Notes: generated from the letters alone by a model not told the origin. Counted from the first letter of the stretch, positions 31,658 to 41,466 are shown. The stretch: DNA of 64,000 bases from Quadrisphaera granulorum (GCF_003149145.1 NZ_QGDQ01000002.1:223180-287179), one strand, 5' to 3'. Numbers and translations: made by a program.

Positions 31658-31683
31658 TCGTTCGCATCACTCCCGGAGGTCCT

Positions 31684-34413
31684 GTGGAGCTCAAGCTCAC
31701 CACCAAGAGCCAGGAGGCGCTGGCCGCTGCTGCGTCCAGCGCCGTGGAGGCCGGGCACGCCCACGTGCTGCCCGCCCACCTGGCTCTCGCCCTGCTCGAG
31801 CAGGACGGCGTCGCCGCCGCCCTGCTGGCGGCCACCGGCGCCCAGGTGGCGCCCGTCCGCGAGCAGCTGCGTGCCCAGCTGGCGGCCCTGCCGTCGGCGT
31901 CCGGCGCCACCGTCGCCACCCCCCAGCTCTCCCGCCCCGCCCTGCAGGCGCTCACCGCCGCCCGCACCGCCAGCGAGGCCCACGGAGACTCCTTCGTCTC
32001 CGCGGATCACCTGCTCGTCGGGCTGGCCAGCGTCGAGGGCCCCGAGTCCGTCGCGCCGCTCCTGGCCCGCGCCGGCGCCACCCGTGACGCACTCATCGAG
32101 GCGCTCCCGGGCGTGCGCGGCGGCGCCCAGGTCACCACCGCCGACCCCGAGGGCACCTTCAAGGCCCTGGAGCAGTACGGCGTCGACCTCACAGCCCGTG
32201 CTCGCGAGGGCAAGATCGACCCGGTCATCGGCCGCGACGCGGAGATCCGCCGTGTCGTCCAGGTCCTGGCCCGGCGCACCAAGAACAACCCCGTCCTCAT
32301 CGGCGAGCCCGGTGTCGGCAAGACCGCCGTGGTCGAGGGCCTGGCCCAGCGCATCGTCGACGGCGACGTGCCCGAGTCGCTGCGCGGCCGCCGCCTCATC
32401 AGCCTCGACCTCGGCGCCATGCTCGCCGGTGCCAAGTACCGCGGTGAATTCGAGGAGCGCCTCAAGTCCGTCCTCGACGAAATCAAGGGCTCCGACGGCG
32501 AGGTCATCACCTTCATCGACGAGCTCCACACCGTGGTCGGCGCCGGCGCCTCCGGCGGCGAGGGCGGCCTGGACGCCGGCAACATGCTCAAGCCCATGCT
32601 CGCCCGCGGCGAGCTGCGCCTCGTCGGCGCCACCACGCTGAGCGAGTACCGCGAGCGCATCGAGAAGGACGCCGCCCTCGAGCGCCGCTTCCAGCAGGTC
32701 TTCGTTGGTGAGCCCTCCGTGGAAGACACCGTCGCCATCCTGCGCGGTCTCAACGAGCGCTACGAGGCGCACCATGGCGTGGAGATCACCGACGCCGCAC
32801 TGGTGGCCGCCGCGACGCTCTCGGACCGGTACATCACCGGCCGCCAGCTGCCCGACAAGGCCATCGACCTCGTCGACGAAGCCGCCTCCCGGCTGCGTAT
32901 GGAGATCGACTCCTCCCCGGAGGAGATCGACGCCCTGCGCCGCGCCACCGATCGGCTGCGCATGGAGGAGATGGCCTTGTCGGCCGAGACCGACCCTGCT
33001 TCCCTCGATCGCCTGGAGCGGCTGCGCGCCGATCTGGCCGACCGCACCGAGCAGCTGGCAGCACTCACCGCCCGCTGGGAGCAGCAGAAGGCCGGCCTCA
33101 ACCGCGTCGGTGAGCTGAAGCAACAGCTGGACGACGCGCGCTCCCGCTTCGAGCGTGCCTACCGTGACCTCGACTACGCCGTGGCCTCCCGCATCCAGTA
33201 CGAGGAAATCCCCTCCCTGGAGCGTCAGCTCGCCGAGGCCCAGGCTGCTGAGGAGGACGGCGGCGCCGCCGGTGGCGGTGCGCCGCTCGTCGGCGAGCGC
33301 GTCGGCCCCGACGACATCGCCGCCGTCGTCGCCGCCTGGACCGGCATCCCCGTGGGCCGGCTGCTGGAAGGTGAGACCTCCAAGCTTCTGCGCATGGAGG
33401 AGGTCATCGGGCAGCGCCTCGTCGGGCAGCGAGACGCCGTCCGCGCGGTCTCCGACGCCGTCCGCCGGGCCCGCGCAGGCATCTCCGACCCCGACCGGCC
33501 CACCGGCTCGTTCCTCTTCCTCGGCCCGACGGGCGTCGGCAAGACGGAGTTGGCCAAGTCCCTGGCCGACTTCCTCTTCGACGACGAGCGCGCCATGGTG
33601 CGCATCGACATGTCGGAGTACGGCGAGAAGCACTCCGTCGCCCGGCTCGTCGGCGCGCCACCCGGCTACGTCGGCTACGAGGCCGGCGGGCAGCTCACCG
33701 AGGCCGTGCGGCGCCGCCCGTACAGCGTGGTGCTCCTCGACGAGGTGGAGAAGGCCCACCCGGAGGTCTTCGACGTGCTGCTGCAGGTCCTCGACGACGG
33801 CCGCCTCACCGACGGCCAGGGCCGCACCGTCGACTTCCGCAGCACCATCCTCGTGCTGACGTCCAACCTCGGCAGCCAGTTCCTCGTCGACTCATCGCTG
33901 TCGTCCGAGCGGCAGCGCGACGGGGTCATGGCTGCGGTGCGTGCCGCGTTCAAGCCGGAGTTCCTCAACCGCCTCGACGAGGTGGTCGTCTTCGACGCGC
34001 TGAGTACCGAGGACCTCGCCCACATCGTCGACCTGCACGTCGACGCCCTCGCCCGGCGCCTGTCCGACCGGCGCCTCCAGCTCCACGTGACGCCCGCCGC
34101 GCGCGAGCTGCTGGCCCTGGAGGGGTGGGACCCGGCCTACGGCGCCCGGCCCCTGCGCCGCCTCGTGCAGCGCGAGATCGGCGATGCCCTGGCCCGTGAG
34201 CTGCTCTCCGGCGGCATCCAGGACGGCGACGCCGTGCTCGTCGACACCTCCGCCGAGCCCCTGGGCTCCGGCCGCGACCGCCGCGCGCTGAGCGTGCGGC
34301 GCCTGGCCCCCGGCGAGCAGGTCCCCGACGGCAGCGGGGTCACCCCAGCTACGGATGGGGCCACAGGCGGGGCCGGAGACCCGGGCGAGCTCAAGGCGCT
34401 GCCCAGCGCCTGA
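31684..34413 (+). CDS. clpB: ClpB protein-disaggregating chaperone
   Basis: A 909-aa AAA+ unfoldase, slightly longer than the usual 860-880. It has a Clp N domain (residues 1-145), a first ATPase with Walker A GEPGVGKT near 207 and [12 protein letters not shown], and the coiled-coil M domain (about 410-520). The second ATPase has [20 protein letters not shown] near 613, [14 protein letters not shown], and the arginine-finger region [19 protein letters not shown]. The extra length is a disordered Gly/Pro-rich C-terminal tail. It lacks the ClpP-binding loop of ClpA/C. It works with DnaK-DnaJ-GrpE, and the HAIR site places it in the HspR regulon. GTG 31684 has CGGAGG upstream. Confidence 0.97.
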   Translation: MELKLTTKSQEALAAAASSAVEAGHAHVLPAHLALALLEQDGVAAALLAATGAQVAPVREQLRAQLAALPSASGATVATPQLSRPALQALTAARTASEAHGDSFVSADHLLVGLASVEGPESVAPLLARAGATRDALIEALPGVRGGAQVTTADPEGTFKALEQYGVDLTARAREGKIDPVIGRDAEIRRVVQVLARRTKNNPVLIGEPGVGKTAVVEGLAQRIVDGDVPESLRGRRLISLDLGAMLAGAKYRGEFEERLKSVLDEIKGSDGEVITFIDELHTVVGAGASGGEGGLDAGNMLKPMLARGELRLVGATTLSEYRERIEKDAALERRFQQVFVGEPSVEDTVAILRGLNERYEAHHGVEITDAALVAAATLSDRYITGRQLPDKAIDLVDEAASRLRMEIDSSPEEIDALRRATDRLRMEEMALSAETDPASLDRLERLRADLADRTEQLAALTARWEQQKAGLNRVGELKQQLDDARSRFERAYRDLDYAVASRIQYEEIPSLERQLAEAQAAEEDGGAAGGGAPLVGERVGPDDIAAVVAAWTGIPVGRLLEGETSKLLRMEEVIGQRLVGQRDAVRAVSDAVRRARAGISDPDRPTGSFLFLGPTGVGKTELAKSLADFLFDDERAMVRIDMSEYGEKHSVARLVGAPPGYVGYEAGGQLTEAVRRRPYSVVLLDEVEKAHPEVFDVLLQVLDDGRLTDGQGRTVDFRSTILVLTSNLGSQFLVDSSLSSERQRDGVMAAVRAAFKPEFLNRLDEVVVFDALSTEDLAHIVDLHVDALARRLSDRRLQLHVTPAARELLALEGWDPAYGARPLRRLVQREIGDALARELLSGGIQDGDAVLVDTSAEPLGSGRDRRALSVRRLAPGEQVPDGSGVTPATDGATGGAGDPGELKALPSA

Positions 34414-34439
34414 GGCTTCCCAGAACCCCCCAGGTCTGA

Positions 34440-34490
34440 GGACGACGACGGGGGCCGGACGCTTCCAGCGTCCGGCCCCCGTCGTCGTCC
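34440..34490. terminator. 24-bp bidirectional terminator after clpB
   Basis: Arms 34440-34463 and 34467-34490 are perfectly complementary, with only a TCC loop. It lies 27 bases after the clpB stop and 15 bases beyond the stop of the convergent lipoprotein gene, so it can serve both. Confidence 0.93.
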
Positions 34491-34505
34491 TGGTCTCTTT
34501 CGAGG

Positions 34506-35048
34506 TCAGCTGCTGGGCTGGTCCGCGCAGGCGGTGGCCAGGTAGTCGCCCTCGAGCTCGCCGCCGGAAGAGCGCAGCAGCCCGACGGTGTTCCGCAGGG
34601 CCTCCTGGAACGCCGGCGCTCCGACGTACTCCTCGACGAGTTCGGTGGCGGCGGCGTCGTCGGCGTAGACGTCCATGAGGCGATCCTCCACGCCACGGTC
34701 TCCGAAGGTCGCGCAGGCCGTCGCGTCCGTCCACGCGGCCCGGCCGGTCCACCGACCGGCATCGCCCGTGGGTGAGGCGCCCGCCGTGCTGTTCGACGTG
34801 TCCTCGGAGGGGCTGCTCGCTGAGCTGCCAGATGAGCTGCCTGGTGAACTGCTCGGTGCGTTCGCCGACGGACTGGGCACGGTGGAACTCTCCGCCGCGG
34901 CTGCTGAGGCCTCCGACGACGCCGAGGCGCTCGCCGGGGTCTCGGTCGTCTCGGAGCACCCTGCGACGAGCGCCGCGAGCCCCAGCGCCGCCGCGGCCAG
35001 GCCCGTGCCGCGCGTTCTCGCCCGCAAGCGCCCGGCCGTCACGATCAT
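34506..35048 (-). CDS. Putative secreted lipoprotein with Ser-rich linker
   Basis: A 180-aa protein. A basic N-terminus (GRLRARTRG) precedes a hydrophobic signal ending in the lipobox LVAGC (Cys about residue 31), so it should be lipid-anchored outside the membrane. A long Ser/Ala/Pro linker (33-92) leads to a compact C-terminal domain with ACATFGDRGVEDRLMDVYAD and GELEGDYLATACADQ. The two Cys could form a disulfide. No family is recognised. Seven bases separate its start from the stop of the DUF4190 gene, so they are likely co-transcribed. Confidence 0.72.
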   Translation of the reverse strand: MIVTAGRLRARTRGTGLAAAALGLAALVAGCSETTETPASASASSEASAAAAESSTVPSPSANAPSSSPGSSSGSSASSPSEDTSNSTAGASPTGDAGRWTGRAAWTDATACATFGDRGVEDRLMDVYADDAAATELVEEYVGAPAFQEALRNTVGLLRSSGGELEGDYLATACADQPSS

Positions 35049-35055
35049 GGCGCGA

Positions 35056-35361
35056 TCACGGTGCGGTCGATCCAGTGGCCACCAGCGCGACCACGAGCAG
35101 GAGCCACAGCGCGAAGGCCAGGATCACCAGGGCCAGCACGGCGATCGACACCCAGAGGCCAGCCAGCGCCAGGCCACGGCCCTGGGTGCCGTCGCGTCGG
35201 GTGTTCTTGAGCCCGAGGATGCTGAAGACCAGGCCGAGCGGTGCGAAGACGAACGCGAACACGAGCCCGAGCACGGCCATGGTGTCCGTGGGGCGGGCGG
35301 GAGGAGGCATGACCGGGGGCGGCGGACCTCCGTAGCCGTAGCCGGCGGTGGGCTGGGACAC
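35056..35361 (-). CDS. DUF4190-type small membrane protein
   Basis: A 101-aa protein. A Gly/Tyr/Pro-rich cytoplasmic start (SQPTAGYGYGGPPPPVMPPP) is followed by two membrane helices. The first, TMAVLGLVFAFVFAPLGLVF, continues with SILGLKNTRRDGTQGRGLAL, the family signature; the second is IAVLALVILAFALWLLLVVA. DUF4190 proteins are widespread in actinobacteria with no defined role. It is upstream of the lipoprotein on the same strand. Confidence 0.82.
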   Translation of the reverse strand: MSQPTAGYGYGGPPPPVMPPPARPTDTMAVLGLVFAFVFAPLGLVFSILGLKNTRRDGTQGRGLALAGLWVSIAVLALVILAFALWLLLVVALVATGSTAP

Positions 35362-35503
35362 GGGGGCCTCCCGGGGGTCGGTGCGCTGGTGGGTGCGTCG
35401 GTCGTTGCCACCAGCGGCGATCAGTGGCGATCAGTGGGGTGATCAGGGATCGGTACAGAGACTGCCGCACGGGCGTCCTCCCCGGCAGCTACCGCACCGT
35501 GGT

Positions 35504-36661
35504 TCACCCGAGCAGGGCGCCCACCTCTGCCGCGATGACGTCGGGGCGTTCCACGAGCATCATGTGCCCAGTGCCGGCCACCACGCGGAGGTGGGCCTTC
35601 GGCAGTGCGTCGACAAGCGCCTGGGCGTGAGATGTCGGGGTGAGCCGGTCGTGGTCTCCGACCACCACGCGGACGGGAGTGCCCGCCGCCGCGAGCAGCG
35701 GTAGCGCGGCGCTCTCGTCGTGGGCCATGAGGGCGGAGAACCACTCGCCGGTGGTGCGGCCCGACACCCTACCCATGGCGCGCATGGTGTCGGCGACCAG
35801 CCGCGGGTCGACCCCGGGCCCGTAGTTGGTGCGCTGCGCGAGCAGCCGCGGTGCCCTCGGCACGAGCACGTCCTGGGGCAGGCGGGCGAGTGCCGCCATG
35901 AGGGGCACCAGCGGGCGTCCCGCCGAGGACAGTCCTCCCGCGGAGGTGCTGACCAGCACCAGGCCCCGCGTGCGGGCGCCGAGCAGGCCGGGCACGCGCG
36001 CGCTCGCCGACAGCAGCGCCATCCCGCCCATCGAGTGGCCCACCACCACCAGCGGCCCCTCGGGGGCGCAGGTGTCGACGACGGCGGCGAGGTCGTCCGC
36101 GAGCCGGCTGATCGCCGCGATGGGCCGTGCCGCGGGGGCCAGCGGGCCCCGGGCGGCCGACGAGCCGTGCCCGCGCTGGTCGTAGCGCACCACACGGACG
36201 TCGGGGCGCTGCTCGGTGAGCACCGCGACGGTCCGGTCCCAGACGGCCGCGGTGAGGGTCCACCCGTGGACGAGCACCACGGTCGGTGGGGCCGGACGAC
36301 GGCCGGCGAGGCGCTCGCGCCACCGCGGAGCCGGAAGCCGGGCGGGTTCGTGGACGTACGTGGCCAGGGCGGCGCCGTCGTCGGCGAGCACCCACCCGTC
36401 CGGTTCGCGCGGCCAGGCCAGGGCCCCCGGCGAGCCACCGAGCTCCTCGAGCTCGACGGCCGGCTCCGACGCGGCGTTCTCGCCGCGGTCCGATGTCGTC
36501 AGCTGCGTGGTCGCGCCGCCGGAGCGCCGCGGGGGCTGCCCGCCGAGGCGGCGGGTGGACCCGGCGAGCCCGGCGTCCCGCCAGGTCCGTGGGGCTCCTT
36601 GGGTGGACTGAGGCGAGGAGCGGAGGGACGATCGCAGGGACAGGCGTCGCGCAGCTCTCAC
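35504..36661 (-). CDS. Alpha/beta-hydrolase
   Basis: The conserved domain covers about the last 290 residues: oxyanion-hole region TVVLVHGWTLTAAVWDRTVA, nucleophile elbow VVVGHSMGGMALLS, acid in VVVGDHDRLTPTS and catalytic His in VVAGTGHMMLVERPD. Substrate unknown (esterase, lipase or peroxidase-like). The start is uncertain. GTG 36661 with GGGAG about ten bases upstream gives 385 aa and an Arg/Ser-rich 90-residue leader; a start nearer 36440 is possible. A direct repeat, CACCGGGTCTCGG, with 18-bp period (36659 and 36677) surrounds this start. It lies 53 bases behind xth on the same strand. Confidence 0.82.
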   Translation of the reverse strand: MRAARRLSLRSSLRSSPQSTQGAPRTWRDAGLAGSTRRLGGQPPRRSGGATTQLTTSDRGENAASEPAVELEELGGSPGALAWPREPDGWVLADDGAALATYVHEPARLPAPRWRERLAGRRPAPPTVVLVHGWTLTAAVWDRTVAVLTEQRPDVRVVRYDQRGHGSSAARGPLAPAARPIAAISRLADDLAAVVDTCAPEGPLVVVGHSMGGMALLSASARVPGLLGARTRGLVLVSTSAGGLSSAGRPLVPLMAALARLPQDVLVPRAPRLLAQRTNYGPGVDPRLVADTMRAMGRVSGRTTGEWFSALMAHDESAALPLLAAAGTPVRVVVGDHDRLTPTSHAQALVDALPKAHLRVVAGTGHMMLVERPDVIAAEVGALLG

Positions 36662-36714
36662 CGGGTCTCGGCTCCCACCGGGTCTCGGTTGCACCTGGTC
36701 TGTCGGTGTGGGTT

Positions 36715-37515
36715 TCAGTCGAGGTCGACGACGACGGGGGCGTGGTCGGAGGCGCCCTTGCCCTTGCGTTCCTCGCGGTCGATGGAGGCGCCGGTCACCC
36801 GTGCGGCCAGCGCGGGTGAGCACAGCGCGAAGTCGATCCGCATGCCCTCGCGACGGGGGAACCGCAGCTGCTTGTAGTCCCAGTACGTGTAGGTGCCGGG
36901 CCCGGGGGCGTGCGGCCTCACGACGTCGGCGAAGCCCGCGTCGACCACGGCGTAGAAGGCGTCTCGCTCGGCAGGTGTCACGTGGGTGGAGCCCTCGAAG
37001 GCGTTCATGTCCCACACGTCGTCGTCCTGGGGGGCGACGTTCCAGTCACCGCACAGGGCCACCTGGGCCTGTGGGTCAGCGGCGAGCCACCCGGCTCCCG
37101 CCTCGCGGAGCGCCGCCAGCCACTCCAGCTTGTAGGCGAGGTGAGGGTCTTCCAGGGAGCGTCCGTTGGGCACGTACAGGCTCCAGACCCGCACCCCACC
37201 GCACGTGGCGCCGATCGCACGAGCCTCCGCCGCGGCCTCGACCTCCGGGGAGGACGTCCACCCCGGCTGCCCGGGAAAGCCGACCTCGACGTCCTCCAGC
37301 CCCACCCGCGAGAGCACCGCGACGCCGTTCCACTGGCTCAGGCCCGCATGGGCCACCTCGTACCCGACCTCACGGAAGGCGTCGTAGGGGAACTGCGCGT
37401 CCTTGCACTTGGTCTCCTGCAGGGCCACCACGTCGACGTTGCTGCGCTGCAGCCAGGCCACGGCCCGGTCGACCCGGGCGCGCACGGAGTTGACGTTCCA
37501 GGTGGCGATCCGCAC
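36715..37515 (-). CDS. xth: Exodeoxyribonuclease III
   Basis: A 266-aa EEP-fold AP endonuclease/exonuclease acting in base-excision repair. Motifs: RIATWNVNSVRAR, VALQETKCKDAQFPYD (catalytic Glu), SLYVPNGR, CGDWNVAPQDDDVWD, DYKQLRFPRREGMRIDF and the final GASDHAPVVVDLD. Full length and all catalytic residues are present. I chose GTG 37515 because the conserved strand starts there and TAGCGT lies seven bases before it (leaderless); the upstream GTG 37548 would add 11 residues and touch the neighbouring stop. Confidence 0.95.
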   Translation of the reverse strand: MRIATWNVNSVRARVDRAVAWLQRSNVDVVALQETKCKDAQFPYDAFREVGYEVAHAGLSQWNGVAVLSRVGLEDVEVGFPGQPGWTSSPEVEAAAEARAIGATCGGVRVWSLYVPNGRSLEDPHLAYKLEWLAALREAGAGWLAADPQAQVALCGDWNVAPQDDDVWDMNAFEGSTHVTPAERDAFYAVVDAGFADVVRPHAPGPGTYTYWDYKQLRFPRREGMRIDFALCSPALAARVTGASIDREERKGKGASDHAPVVVDLD

Positions 37516-37522
37516 GTCCGCG

Positions 37523-37528
37523 ACGCTA
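37523..37528 (-). promoter_or_regulatory. -10 element TAGCGT of a probable leaderless xth transcript
   Basis: On the minus strand TAGCGT ends seven bases before the xth GTG at 37515. No ribosome-binding site is visible in the gap. Confidence 0.5.
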
Positions 37529-37548
37529 CTGGACGCCGCTGGGGGCAC

Positions 37549-39060
37549 TCAGCGCGAGCTGGCCGGCCGCGTCGGCAGCGTCGAGCGCTCGACCTCGTCG
37601 CGGCCCGCGGCGGCCAGCTGGGCGGCCTGGGCCTCCAGCTCGCGGATGCGCTCGGCCTCGGCCGCGGCGGCCAGCCGGGCCTCCTCGCCGTGGAGCACGG
37701 GCGCGCGGGTCAGCGCGCGGCGCGTGAAGACGCCGTAGACGAGCAGGGCCACCAGCAGCGCGCCGGACATGATCAGGGCCATCGACGTGGCGGGCGCGAA
37801 GGGCAGGGCGCCGCCGAGCGGCGCCGCGGCGGCGGCCACGCCGTGCTGGGCGGCGCCTAGCAGGGCTGCGGTGGCCCCGGCCGCCGTAGCGTGCCGCTCC
37901 AGCGCCAGCACCGGGCTGTTGGGGATGACCAGCCCGATGCAGAACATCGTGGTCCACAGCGGGACCAGCAGCCCGAACAGACCACCTGCGCCGGTGGTGG
38001 CGGCGGCCACGAGCAGCAGCCCGCTGGTGGCTCCGGCCACGAGACCGCTGACCAGCAGGCCCTGCGAGGAGAACCGGTGCACCAGGGAGCCGTTCACCTG
38101 CGTACCCAGCACGAGCATGCCGCCCCCGGAGGCGAAGACCAGACCGAAGGTGGCCGCGCTGAGCCCGTACTGCTGCTGGAACGCGAACGACGACTGGGCG
38201 ACGTACCCGAAGATCGCCGACATGGCCATGCCCGCGACGAGCACGAGCCCGATGAGCGCCGGGTCGCGCAGGAGGCCGACGTAACCGCGCAGGGCCGGGA
38301 GCAGGCGGAAACGGCGCCGCTGCCGCACCGGCACCGTCTCGGGCAGCAGCACCGCGACGGCCACGGCCAGCGACGCGGAGAGCACCGCGAGCGCCACGAA
38401 CAGTCCGCGCCAGTGGAAGAGCTCCAGGAGCACGCCGCCGAGGGTCGGCGCGAACAGCGGCGAGGCACCCACGATGACCATGAGCCGGGCCTGCAGGCGC
38501 GCTGCTCCTCGACCGTCGAACTTGTCGCGGACCACCGCCAGCGCGATGACGGCTGCCGCGGAGGTACCGAGGCCCTGCAGCACGCGCAGCGCCGAGAGGA
38601 CCTCGATCGAGGGAGCGAGCGCGCACAGCAGGGACGCGACGACGTGGACGCCCAGCCCGATGATCAGAGGACGACGGCGGCCGACGGCGTCGGACAGCGG
38701 GCCCACGAGGAGCATTCCCAGGGCCACGCCGGCCATGGTGCCGGTGAGCGTCAGCTGCACCTGCGAGGCGGAGGCCCCCAGCTCGGACTCGAGCTCGGGG
38801 AAGGCGGGCAGGTACAGGTCGATGGTGAAGGCGCCCAGTGCGGCGAGGCTGCCGAGCAGCACCACCCACGCGGCGCGGCGGCGCAGCGGGAGGGCTGTGA
38901 AGTCGCGTTCAGGGAGCGAGGTGGGAGGGGTCGGCTCGTTGGTCGGCTGGGGAGTCGGCACAGTGGTGGGCACAGTCCTCGTCGGACGTCGGGTGGGGAC
39001 GGCGATTGCTTGTGACAACCAGCCGGCTCCCAGTTTCTCACGATGGACGCCATTCGTCAC
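37549..39060 (-). CDS. Bcr/CflA-type MFS drug exporter
   Basis: A membrane protein of up to 503 aa with 12 hydrophobic helices, beginning at WVVLLGSLAALGAFTIDLYL, the hallmark of the Bcr/CflA branch (FxTDLYLP-like). The loop 2-3 motif is LVGPLSDAVGRRRPL, and RVLQGLGTSAAAVIALAVVR is the conserved motif of helix 4. The C-terminal 50 residues are a charged helix. GTG 39060 is the earliest start; GTG 38973 or 38961 would remove a Pro/Thr-rich leader and may be the real one. Substrates of such exporters include bicyclomycin and chloramphenicol; none can be named here. Confidence 0.88.
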   Translation of the reverse strand: MTNGVHREKLGAGWLSQAIAVPTRRPTRTVPTTVPTPQPTNEPTPPTSLPERDFTALPLRRRAAWVVLLGSLAALGAFTIDLYLPAFPELESELGASASQVQLTLTGTMAGVALGMLLVGPLSDAVGRRRPLIIGLGVHVVASLLCALAPSIEVLSALRVLQGLGTSAAAVIALAVVRDKFDGRGAARLQARLMVIVGASPLFAPTLGGVLLELFHWRGLFVALAVLSASLAVAVAVLLPETVPVRQRRRFRLLPALRGYVGLLRDPALIGLVLVAGMAMSAIFGYVAQSSFAFQQQYGLSAATFGLVFASGGGMLVLGTQVNGSLVHRFSSQGLLVSGLVAGATSGLLLVAAATTGAGGLFGLLVPLWTTMFCIGLVIPNSPVLALERHATAAGATAALLGAAQHGVAAAAAPLGGALPFAPATSMALIMSGALLVALLVYGVFTRRALTRAPVLHGEEARLAAAAEAERIRELEAQAAQLAAAGRDEVERSTLPTRPASSR

Positions 39061-39161
39061 GGAAGATGTCGAACGACCGGTCGGGATCGCTGGGTGATCG
39101 CCCGCACGTCATGGTGCATCCCGCAGGTCGACCAGACGCGCGCCGGAGGGCTCGCTTTCAC

Positions 39162-39167
39162 TAGCCT
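39162..39167 (+). promoter_or_regulatory. -10 element TAGCCT of a probable leaderless pyrE transcript
   Basis: TAGCCT ends seven bases before GTG 39175, with no ribosome-binding site between. Confidence 0.55.
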
Positions 39168-39174
39168 CACCCGC

Positions 39175-39789
39175 GTGACCAGCGACGCCACCAGCGCTCA
39201 GACCCCTTCCGCGACGGGCGCGGCCCGTGCCCGCCTCCTCCAGCTCATCTCCGACCTCGCCGTCGTGCGCGGTCGGGTGACGCTCTCCTCGGGGGCCGAG
39301 GCCGACTACTACGTGGACCTGCGCCGGGTGACGCTCCACCACGAGGCCGCCCCGCTGGTCGGCGAGGTCCTGCTCGACCTGCTCACCGAGCAGCTCCCCG
39401 GTGGCCTGGAGGGTGTCGACGCCGTGGGCGGTCTCACCATGGGCGCCGACCCGGTGGCCTGCGCACTGCTGCACGCCTCGAGCGTCCGCGCCGCCGCGGG
39501 GCAGGGCAGCCCGCTCGACGCCTTCGTCGTGCGCAAGGAGGCCAAGGCCCACGGCCTGCAGCGCCGCGTCGAGGGCCCTGACGTTGCGGGGCGGCGCGTC
39601 GTGGCCGTCGAGGACACCTCCACCACCGGCGGCTCGGTGCTCACCGCCGTCACCGCGCTGCGCGAGGCGGGCGCGGACGTGGTGGCCGTGGCCGTCATCC
39701 TCGACCGGGCCACCGGGGCCAAGGAGGTCGTCGAGGCGCAGGGGCTGCCCTACCTGACCGCCTACTCCGTGGACGAGCTCGGGCTCTGA
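39175..39789 (+). CDS. pyrE: Orotate phosphoribosyltransferase
   Basis: A 204-aa enzyme of pyrimidine synthesis joining orotate and PRPP to orotidylate. RVTLSSGAEADYYVDLRRVT carries the catalytic-loop and orotate-site residues, VDAVGGLTMGADPVACALLH the dinucleotide contact, and RRVVAVEDTSTTGGSVLTAV the PRPP-binding 13-mer. The length is normal and the gene stands alone among pyr genes, as often in actinobacteria. The last 28 bases overlap the convergent dedA gene. Confidence 0.95.
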   Translation: MTSDATSAQTPSATGAARARLLQLISDLAVVRGRVTLSSGAEADYYVDLRRVTLHHEAAPLVGEVLLDLLTEQLPGGLEGVDAVGGLTMGADPVACALLHASSVRAAAGQGSPLDAFVVRKEAKAHGLQRRVEGPDVAGRRVVAVEDTSTTGGSVLTAVTALREAGADVVAVAVILDRATGAKEVVEAQGLPYLTAYSVDELGL

Positions 39790-40430
39790 CCGGCGCCGCG
39801 CCCGCCGTCGTCGTCCTGCTGACCTTCACGGGGAGCGGGGCCGCGGCGGCGGGCCAGGCGGTTCCTCACCGCGGCGACCACCGGCACCACCACCGACAGC
39901 GCGACGGCCGTGCCGGCCACCACGTAGGCGGCCGTCTTGAGCCACGGCACGGTCGCGGCGAAGTAGCCCAGCACGATGAGCCCGGCGCCCCAGATGAGCG
40001 CCCCCGCCAGCGTCGCGGCCAGGAACTGCGAGTAGCGCATGCGGGAGACCCCCGCGAGTACCGGCACGAAGGTGCGTGCCCACGGGATGAACCGGGCGAC
40101 CACCAGTGCCACCGGCCCGAACCGCTCGTAGAAGGCCTCCGCGCGCGCGAGGTGCACGAGCACCTTCGGGGGGCGCTTCTCCAGCCACGGGCGCCCGTAT
40201 CGCGCGCCGGTCCAGTAGCCGACCGCGTTGCCGGCCGTCGCCGCGACCGCCGTGCCACCGGCGAGCAGCCACAGGCTCACCCCCGGTGACGCCTGCGCGA
40301 CCAAGCCCGCCGTAAAGAGCACCGTGTCTCCGGGCATCCAGAACGCGATCAGGACGCCCGACTCCACGAACACCAGGGCCCACACCACCGCGTAGAGGGC
40401 ACCGGCGGACAGCTCGGCGAGGTCGGGCAC
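39762..40430 (-). CDS. DedA-family membrane protein
   Basis: A 222-aa protein of the DedA/SNARE-associated family. It shows the re-entrant start FVESGVLIAFWMPGDTVLFT, GNAVGYWTGARYGRPWL, and the signature ARFIPWARTFVPVLAGVSRM (F-x3-R-x-P-x2-R). Several members are undecaprenyl-phosphate or phospholipid flippases, so envelope lipid recycling is a fair inference. GTG 40430 lies 24 bases after the stop of the HAD gene, suggesting co-transcription. The tail is charged and low in complexity. Confidence 0.9.
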   Translation of the reverse strand: MPDLAELSAGALYAVVWALVFVESGVLIAFWMPGDTVLFTAGLVAQASPGVSLWLLAGGTAVAATAGNAVGYWTGARYGRPWLEKRPPKVLVHLARAEAFYERFGPVALVVARFIPWARTFVPVLAGVSRMRYSQFLAATLAGALIWGAGLIVLGYFAATVPWLKTAAYVVAGTAVALSVVVPVVAAVRNRLARRRGPAPREGQQDDDGGRGAGQSPSSSTE

Positions 40431-40454
40431 GGTGTCGCGTCGGGCTGCTCGTCC

Positions 40455-41234
40455 TCAGACGAGGTCGACGACGTCCGCGATCGAGTCGAGGATGCGGTGC
40501 GGCCGGAACGGGTACCTGTCCACGTCGGCGAGGGCGGTGGAACCCGTGAGCACGAGGATCGTCTCCAGGCCCGCCTCGATGCCGGCGACGACGTCGGTGT
40601 CCATCCGGTCACCGATCATCACGGTGCTCTCGGAGTGCGCGTCGATCCGGTTGAGGGCCGAACGGAACATCATCGGGTTCGGCTTGCCCACGTAGTACGG
40701 CTCCCGGCCGGTGATCTTGGTGATCATCGCGGCGACGGCGCCCGTGGCGGGCAGCTTGCCCTCCAGCGACGGCCCGGAGGCATCGGGGTTGGTGGCGATG
40801 AACCGCGCCCCGCCCTCGATGAGGCGTACCGCGCGCGTGATCGCCGAGAACGAGTAGGTGCGGGTCTCGCCGAGCACCACGTAGTCGGGGTTGGTCTCGG
40901 TGAGGGTGTACCCGGCCTCGTGCAGGGCCGTGGTCAAGCCGGCCTCGCCGATGACGTAGGCGGAGCCGCCGGGGTTCTGCTCGGCCAGGAACTTGGCCGT
41001 GGCCAGCGCCGACGTCCAGATGGCCTCCTCGGGCACGTCGATGCCGGAGGCGTGCAGCCGCGCGCGCAGGTCACGCGGGGTGTAGATCGAGTTGTTGGTG
41101 AGCACGAGGAAGCGCCGCTCGCGCTCGACGAGCCGCGCGAGGAAGGCGCTCGCGCCGGGAATCGCCGAGCCCTCGTGCACGAGGACCCCGTCCATGTCCG
41201 TCAGCCAGGTCACCGGCGACGTGCGCTCGCTCAC
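40455..41234 (-). CDS. HAD-IIA family phosphatase (NagD-like)
   Basis: A 259-aa phosphatase. HAD motif I is [13 protein letters not shown], motif [16 protein letters not shown], motif III with [12 protein letters not shown], motif [24 protein letters not shown]2-type cap lies between motifs II and III. Substrates of relatives are nucleotide monophosphates, p-nitrophenyl phosphate, or phosphoglycolate-type metabolites; a housekeeping clean-up role is likely. GTG 41234 is favoured by a TAGGGT hexamer seven bases upstream. It leads a two-gene unit with dedA. Confidence 0.9.
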   Translation of the reverse strand: MSERTSPVTWLTDMDGVLVHEGSAIPGASAFLARLVERERRFLVLTNNSIYTPRDLRARLHASGIDVPEEAIWTSALATAKFLAEQNPGGSAYVIGEAGLTTALHEAGYTLTETNPDYVVLGETRTYSFSAITRAVRLIEGGARFIATNPDASGPSLEGKLPATGAVAAMITKITGREPYYVGKPNPMMFRSALNRIDAHSESTVMIGDRMDTDVVAGIEAGLETILVLTGSTALADVDRYPFRPHRILDSIADVVDLV

Positions 41235-41241
41235 GCGGCCC

Positions 41242-41247
41242 ACCCTA
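41242..41247 (-). promoter_or_regulatory. -10 element TAGGGT of a probable leaderless HAD-gene transcript
   Basis: On the minus strand TAGGGT ends seven bases before GTG 41234. It also contains the TAG stop of the small upstream frame. Confidence 0.5.
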
Positions 41248-41466
41248 GGCCGGGGGTGTCGCCCCGCGCGCGTCGCCGCTGGGCGGCTGACCTCCCGGAG
41301 GTCCGGACATTCCGGTGGCCGCCTGCGTCGTCGCGTCGATGCCGACCCGGAGGGTGACCACGTAGCCGGTGGTGATGTCGCCGGTGATCGAGGGGGTCTG
41401 GCTCACGCCCTGGTCGTCGCTAAAGACGCCGTCGGTGGCCAGGGAGACCTTCGCGAGGTTGGTCAC
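41245..41466 (-). CDS. Small unknown frame, possibly the 3' end of a decayed gene
   Basis: A 73-aa frame ([20 protein letters not shown] start; beta-strand-like [17 protein letters not shown]) with a Gly/Pro-rich tail. The same frame stays open upstream to a TGA at 41593-41595 without ATG, GTG or TTG, including Tyr/Glu/Gln-rich PHAAGYEQS, as if a longer protein had lost its start. GTG 41466 has no clear ribosome-binding site. I do not recognise a family. It may be a small gene or a remnant. Confidence 0.35.
   Translation of the reverse strand: MTNLAKVSLATDGVFSDDQGVSQTPSITGDITTGYVVTLRVGIDATTQAATGMSGPPGGQPPSGDARGATPPA

Noticed and set aside
31645..33759. 704-codon open frame antisense to clpB
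   Set aside because: Same reason: His/Gly/Leu-rich translation complementary to ClpB motifs.
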